DNA of 37,884 nt from Planctomycetia bacterium (GTDB taxonomy: Bacteria; Planctomycetota; Phycisphaerae; Phycisphaerales; SM1A02), in the NCBI GenBank assembly GCA_005799495.1, contig SYGP01000020.1:1-37884 (forward strand), written 5' to 3'. Shown one piece after another: positions 35,363 to 37,884 of the stretch (positions within the stretch are counted from its first letter, which is position 1; the number at the start of each line of letters is the position of its first letter). The notes beneath the pieces are model-generated. The model was not told the origin of the DNA. It ran no database searches and saw only the letters and a list, made by a program, of their open reading frames with translations. The translations under genes were made by a program, and so were the position numbers.

Positions 35363-36706
35363 ATGCCTTCGTCGGCCATTCCGCAACTGCTTCAGAAGGC
35401 TCGTGGGCTGCCGAGCGTGCCGGGCGTGTATCTCATGAAGGACGAGGCAGGGGCAGTGCTGTACGTCGGGAAGGCCTTGGTTCTCCCCGACCGAGTGAGT
35501 TCGTACTTCTTGCCGAGCACGGATCTTGGACCGCGGAAGCAGCCTCTCCTCGATCATGTGGTCAACTTCGACACGATCGAGTGCGACAGCGAGTGGGAGG
35601 CGCTGCTCCTCGAAGCGCGGCTCGTCAAGGATCTTCAGCCACGGTTCAACGAGCGCCTCCTCGATGGCAAGTCATTTCCGTACCTCGCCGTCACGATGCG
35701 CGACGAGTTTCCCGGCGTGTTCATCACGCGGACACCTGCGCACGAGCGGTTCAAGGGCGCGCGCATCTTCGGGCCATTTCTCAGTGGAGGATCGCTGCGG
35801 CACGCCGTGCAGATTCTGCAGCGCGTCTTCCAGTACCGCACCTGCGAACTCGACATCCGCTCGGACAACCCTGCCAACAGGTCCTTTCGACCCTGCCTCC
35901 TTCACTCGATCGGGCAATGCACGGCGCCCTGCGCCAATCGGATCTCAGCGGATGCCTACCGCGAGGACGTCGATCGGTTCCTCCGATTCGTCGTCAGCAA
36001 ACGCAGTGCGATGCTTCGCGAGTTGCGATCCGAGATGAAAACGGCTTCCGACAGCCTGCTTTTTGAACGCGCCGCCACGCTGCGCGACCAGATCCGCGCC
36101 ATCGAGCGGCTCGATCACCGCGAACTCGGGCGGAGCGATCCCCGCAGCGACTGGGAGGGGCGTAGCAACGATTTCATCACGAACCCGCTCGACGGTGTCG
36201 GTGCGCTGCAGTCTGCGCTCGGAGCGGACGCGCCGATCCGCTGCCTCGAGGCGATCGACATTGCGCATCTCGGCGGCGGTGAAACGGTCGGCAGCAAGGT
36301 GTGCTTCATCGATGGAAGGCCCTTCAAGGATGGCTATCGACGGTATCGCGTTCGCACGGCGGAAAACGATGATTTCATGGCGATCCGAGAAGTGGTCAGC
36401 CGTCGTTACCGTGATGCGGGCGATGGACTCGAGTTGTATCCCGAGCTCGTTCTCATTGATGGCGGCGCTGGGCAGCTCTCCGCCGCGCTCGAGGCATTCG
36501 CCACGCTGGCGGTGAGACCGCCACTCGTCATCGGTCTTGCCAAACGCGAGGAGCTGATCTACCGCGCAGGCGATGCGGAGCCACTGCGCTTGCCGCGAAA
36601 CAGTCCCGCACTGAAGCTTTGCCAGGCGGTTCGCGATGAGGCACACCGCTTCGCCCAGCGGTACCACCACCTGCTTCGATCGAAGAGGATGCTCGGCGAC
36701 GCGTGA
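35363..36706 (+). CDS. uvrC: UvrC-type excinuclease subunit lacking the C-terminal HhH domain
   Basis: Makes both incisions of nucleotide excision repair with UvrAB. The N-terminal GIY-YIG domain is GVYLMKDEAGAVLYVGKAL. A Cys-rich linker follows (FRPCLLHSIGQCTAPCANRI), then the UVR motif region around SLLFERAATLRDQIRAIE. The RNase-H-like endonuclease has all three catalytic acids/His: AIDIAHLGG, LIDGGAGQL and DEAHRFA. The chain stops at HHLLRSKRMLGDA, exactly where the tandem helix-hairpin-helix domain (about 60-150 residues) should begin. The ATG at 35363 puts GVYLMKD at the usual distance; 35327 and GTG 35297 are alternative starts. The gene ends 5 bases from the convergent ftsH stop. Confidence 0.88.
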   Translation: MPSSAIPQLLQKARGLPSVPGVYLMKDEAGAVLYVGKALVLPDRVSSYFLPSTDLGPRKQPLLDHVVNFDTIECDSEWEALLLEARLVKDLQPRFNERLLDGKSFPYLAVTMRDEFPGVFITRTPAHERFKGARIFGPFLSGGSLRHAVQILQRVFQYRTCELDIRSDNPANRSFRPCLLHSIGQCTAPCANRISADAYREDVDRFLRFVVSKRSAMLRELRSEMKTASDSLLFERAATLRDQIRAIERLDHRELGRSDPRSDWEGRSNDFITNPLDGVGALQSALGADAPIRCLEAIDIAHLGGGETVGSKVCFIDGRPFKDGYRRYRVRTAENDDFMAIREVVSRRYRDAGDGLELYPELVLIDGGAGQLSAALEAFATLAVRPPLVIGLAKREELIYRAGDAEPLRLPRNSPALKLCQAVRDEAHRFAQRYHHLLRSKRMLGDA

Positions 36707-36711
36707 AACCG

Positions 36712-37884
36712 TCAGGCAGGTGAGGGGAGCGCGCCCGGCGGCAAATCCTCGTGCGGCTGCTGCTGCCCAGGACCAGGGCTGGGCGCGGCGGGGTTCTTCG
36801 GCAGTTCCCTCTTGAGCAGGTCTGCCACGGATGGCTTTTGGAAGGGCTCGCCCGCCATGATGCGATCCACATCGTCGCGGGAGAGCGTTTCGACGGCGAG
36901 CAGAGCTTCCGAGATGGCCACCACTTTGTCCCAGTTCTGCTCGATCATCTGCCTCGCATCGGCATACGCGCTGTCGATGAGCGTTCGAACTTCCTGATCG
37001 ATGACGTGCGCCGTCTCGGGGGAGTAATCCTTCTCGGGGATGAACATGTCTCGCTCATCGGATCCACCGTAGTTGACGAATCCAAGTCGATCGGACATGC
37101 CCCATTGCAACACCATGGTGCGGGCGTAGGCGGTCGCCATGCGAATGTCCATGGACGCCCCGCTCGAAATGTCGCTGGTCTTCTTTTCTTCGGCGATGCG
37201 CCCACCGCACAGCACACGCATCGTGGCCAGGAGGTGCCGACGCGAATAGCCATAGCGATCCTTCTCGGGGAGGCTGAAGGTGGCGCCCATCGCCTGCCCT
37301 CGCGGGATGATCGTCACCTTGTGCAGCGGATCTGCATCCTTCAGAAGGACCTGCAGGAGCGCGTGGCCAGCTTCGTGATAGGCAGTCGCCACACGTTCTT
37401 CTTCCTCGATCTTGCGGCTGCGATTCGCGCGACCGAAGCGCACCTTGTCGCGCGCTTCCTCGAGGTCGGACATCTCGATCGCATCCTTTTCCGCCATCGT
37501 CGCGATGATCGCCGCTTCGTTGATGATCGCTGCCAAGTCTGCACCGCTGAACATCGGCGTTCCACGGGCAAGCCTCTCGAGATCGACATCGGCGCCAATC
37601 TTCACTTTCCGCGCGTGAACGGCAAGGATCTGCCGTCGACCGCGCAAGTCAGGCAGCGGCACGGCGACCTGACGATCAAAACGACCTGGACGGGTCAGCG
37701 CAGGATCGAGGACATCCGGCCGATTCGTCGCTGCAATGACGATCACCTGATCATTCGCCTCGAAGCCGTCCATCTCCACGAGGATCGCGTTGAGCGTCTG
37801 TTCCCGTTCATCGTGCCCGCCCGAGGAGAACCCGCCACCACGGCGACGACCGACGGCATCGATTTCATCGAGAAAGATGATGCA
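36712..37884 (-). CDS. ftsH: ATP-dependent zinc metalloprotease FtsH, C-terminal 390 residues (partial)
   Basis: Membrane-bound AAA+ protease; the N-terminal membrane part and Walker A lie beyond the right edge. Visible in order: Walker [19 protein letters not shown] at the edge, the sensor/SRH blocks [17 protein letters not shown] and [10 protein letters not shown], the zinc site [10 protein letters not shown], and the third ligand region [12 protein letters not shown]. The C-terminal tail after KRELPKNPA is Pro/Gln-rich and probably disordered. Frame and stop are consistent from the edge to 36712. It converges on uvrC with a 5-base gap. Confidence 0.97.
   Translation of the reverse strand, partial: CIIFLDEIDAVGRRRGGGFSSGGHDEREQTLNAILVEMDGFEANDQVIVIAATNRPDVLDPALTRPGRFDRQVAVPLPDLRGRRQILAVHARKVKIGADVDLERLARGTPMFSGADLAAIINEAAIIATMAEKDAIEMSDLEEARDKVRFGRANRSRKIEEEERVATAYHEAGHALLQVLLKDADPLHKVTIIPRGQAMGATFSLPEKDRYGYSRRHLLATMRVLCGGRIAEEKKTSDISSGASMDIRMATAYARTMVLQWGMSDRLGFVNYGGSDERDMFIPEKDYSPETAHVIDQEVRTLIDSAYADARQMIEQNWDKVVAISEALLAVETLSRDDVDRIMAGEPFQKPSVADLLKRELPKNPAAPSPGPGQQQPHEDLPPGALPSPA

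Noticed and set aside
1-37884. tRNA, rRNA, CRISPR array, transposase, phage or defence genes
   Set aside because: I looked in all gaps and in the plausible frames and saw none; the longest gap is about 140 bases.

Overview
The window is GC-rich, gene-dense bacterial chromosome with about 28 protein genes and no rRNA, tRNA, CRISPR array, insertion sequence or phage gene that I can see. The longest gene-free stretches are about 130-140 bases (278-409, 34803-34933, 35222-35362), so nothing above 300 bases is unannotated. The likely source is a Planctomycetota member, perhaps of the Phycisphaerae side. The clues are a CX4CH heme-type motif followed by a GxxxG/LFL-like segment as in planctomycete cytochrome-domain proteins, the hpnCDE squalene route, an unusually long RNase HII-like protein, many unknown secreted or lipoprotein genes, and mixed Shine-Dalgarno/no-leader gene starts. 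No rRNA is present to confirm this.

Layout: 1-1384 (minus) carries an RNase HII-like gene and the start of fusA (cut by the window edge). fbaB (plus) abuts a P1B metal ATPase (minus), which is divergent from gpsA. gpsA converges on a minus-strand unit of a membrane-anchored unknown protein plus an RluD-type pseudouridine synthase. A HAD phosphatase follows, then a 1161-residue protein that looks like a full-length indolepyruvate:ferredoxin oxidoreductase whose thiamine-pyrophosphate and iron-sulfur motifs are lost. From 12178 to 18788 lies an isoprenoid block: ispH-rlmN (minus) divergent from hpnC-hpnD-hpnE-queG (plus), so MEP-pathway output and squalene synthesis share a 55-base intergenic region.

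From 27016 down to 18859 a minus-strand operon encodes a ~985-residue NAD-glutamate dehydrogenase, a MuiA-family (DUF4139) exported protein, a CX4CH protein and a coiled-coil lipoprotein. Divergent from it is ribF, then a DHH phosphoesterase and a small HMA-domain lipoprotein. The HMA gene overlaps, tail to tail, the end of a minus-strand operon pyrC - class III aminotransferase - MMPL/RND exporter. The last two resemble HpnO and HpnN of hopanoid synthesis, which is suggestive beside hpnCDE, but no squalene-hopene cyclase is in view. The right end has a small Cys-rich lipoprotein with a clear intrinsic terminator, a uvrC lacking its C-terminal HhH part, and the 3' two-thirds of ftsH (cut by the edge).

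Two points deserve most attention. One is the apparently catalytically dead oxidoreductase homologue at 8706-12191. The other is a recurrent TAnnnT (-10-like) hexamer 6-11 bases before the start codon of transcription-unit heads that lack a Shine-Dalgarno, which suggests that leaderless or near-leaderless mRNAs are common in this genome.
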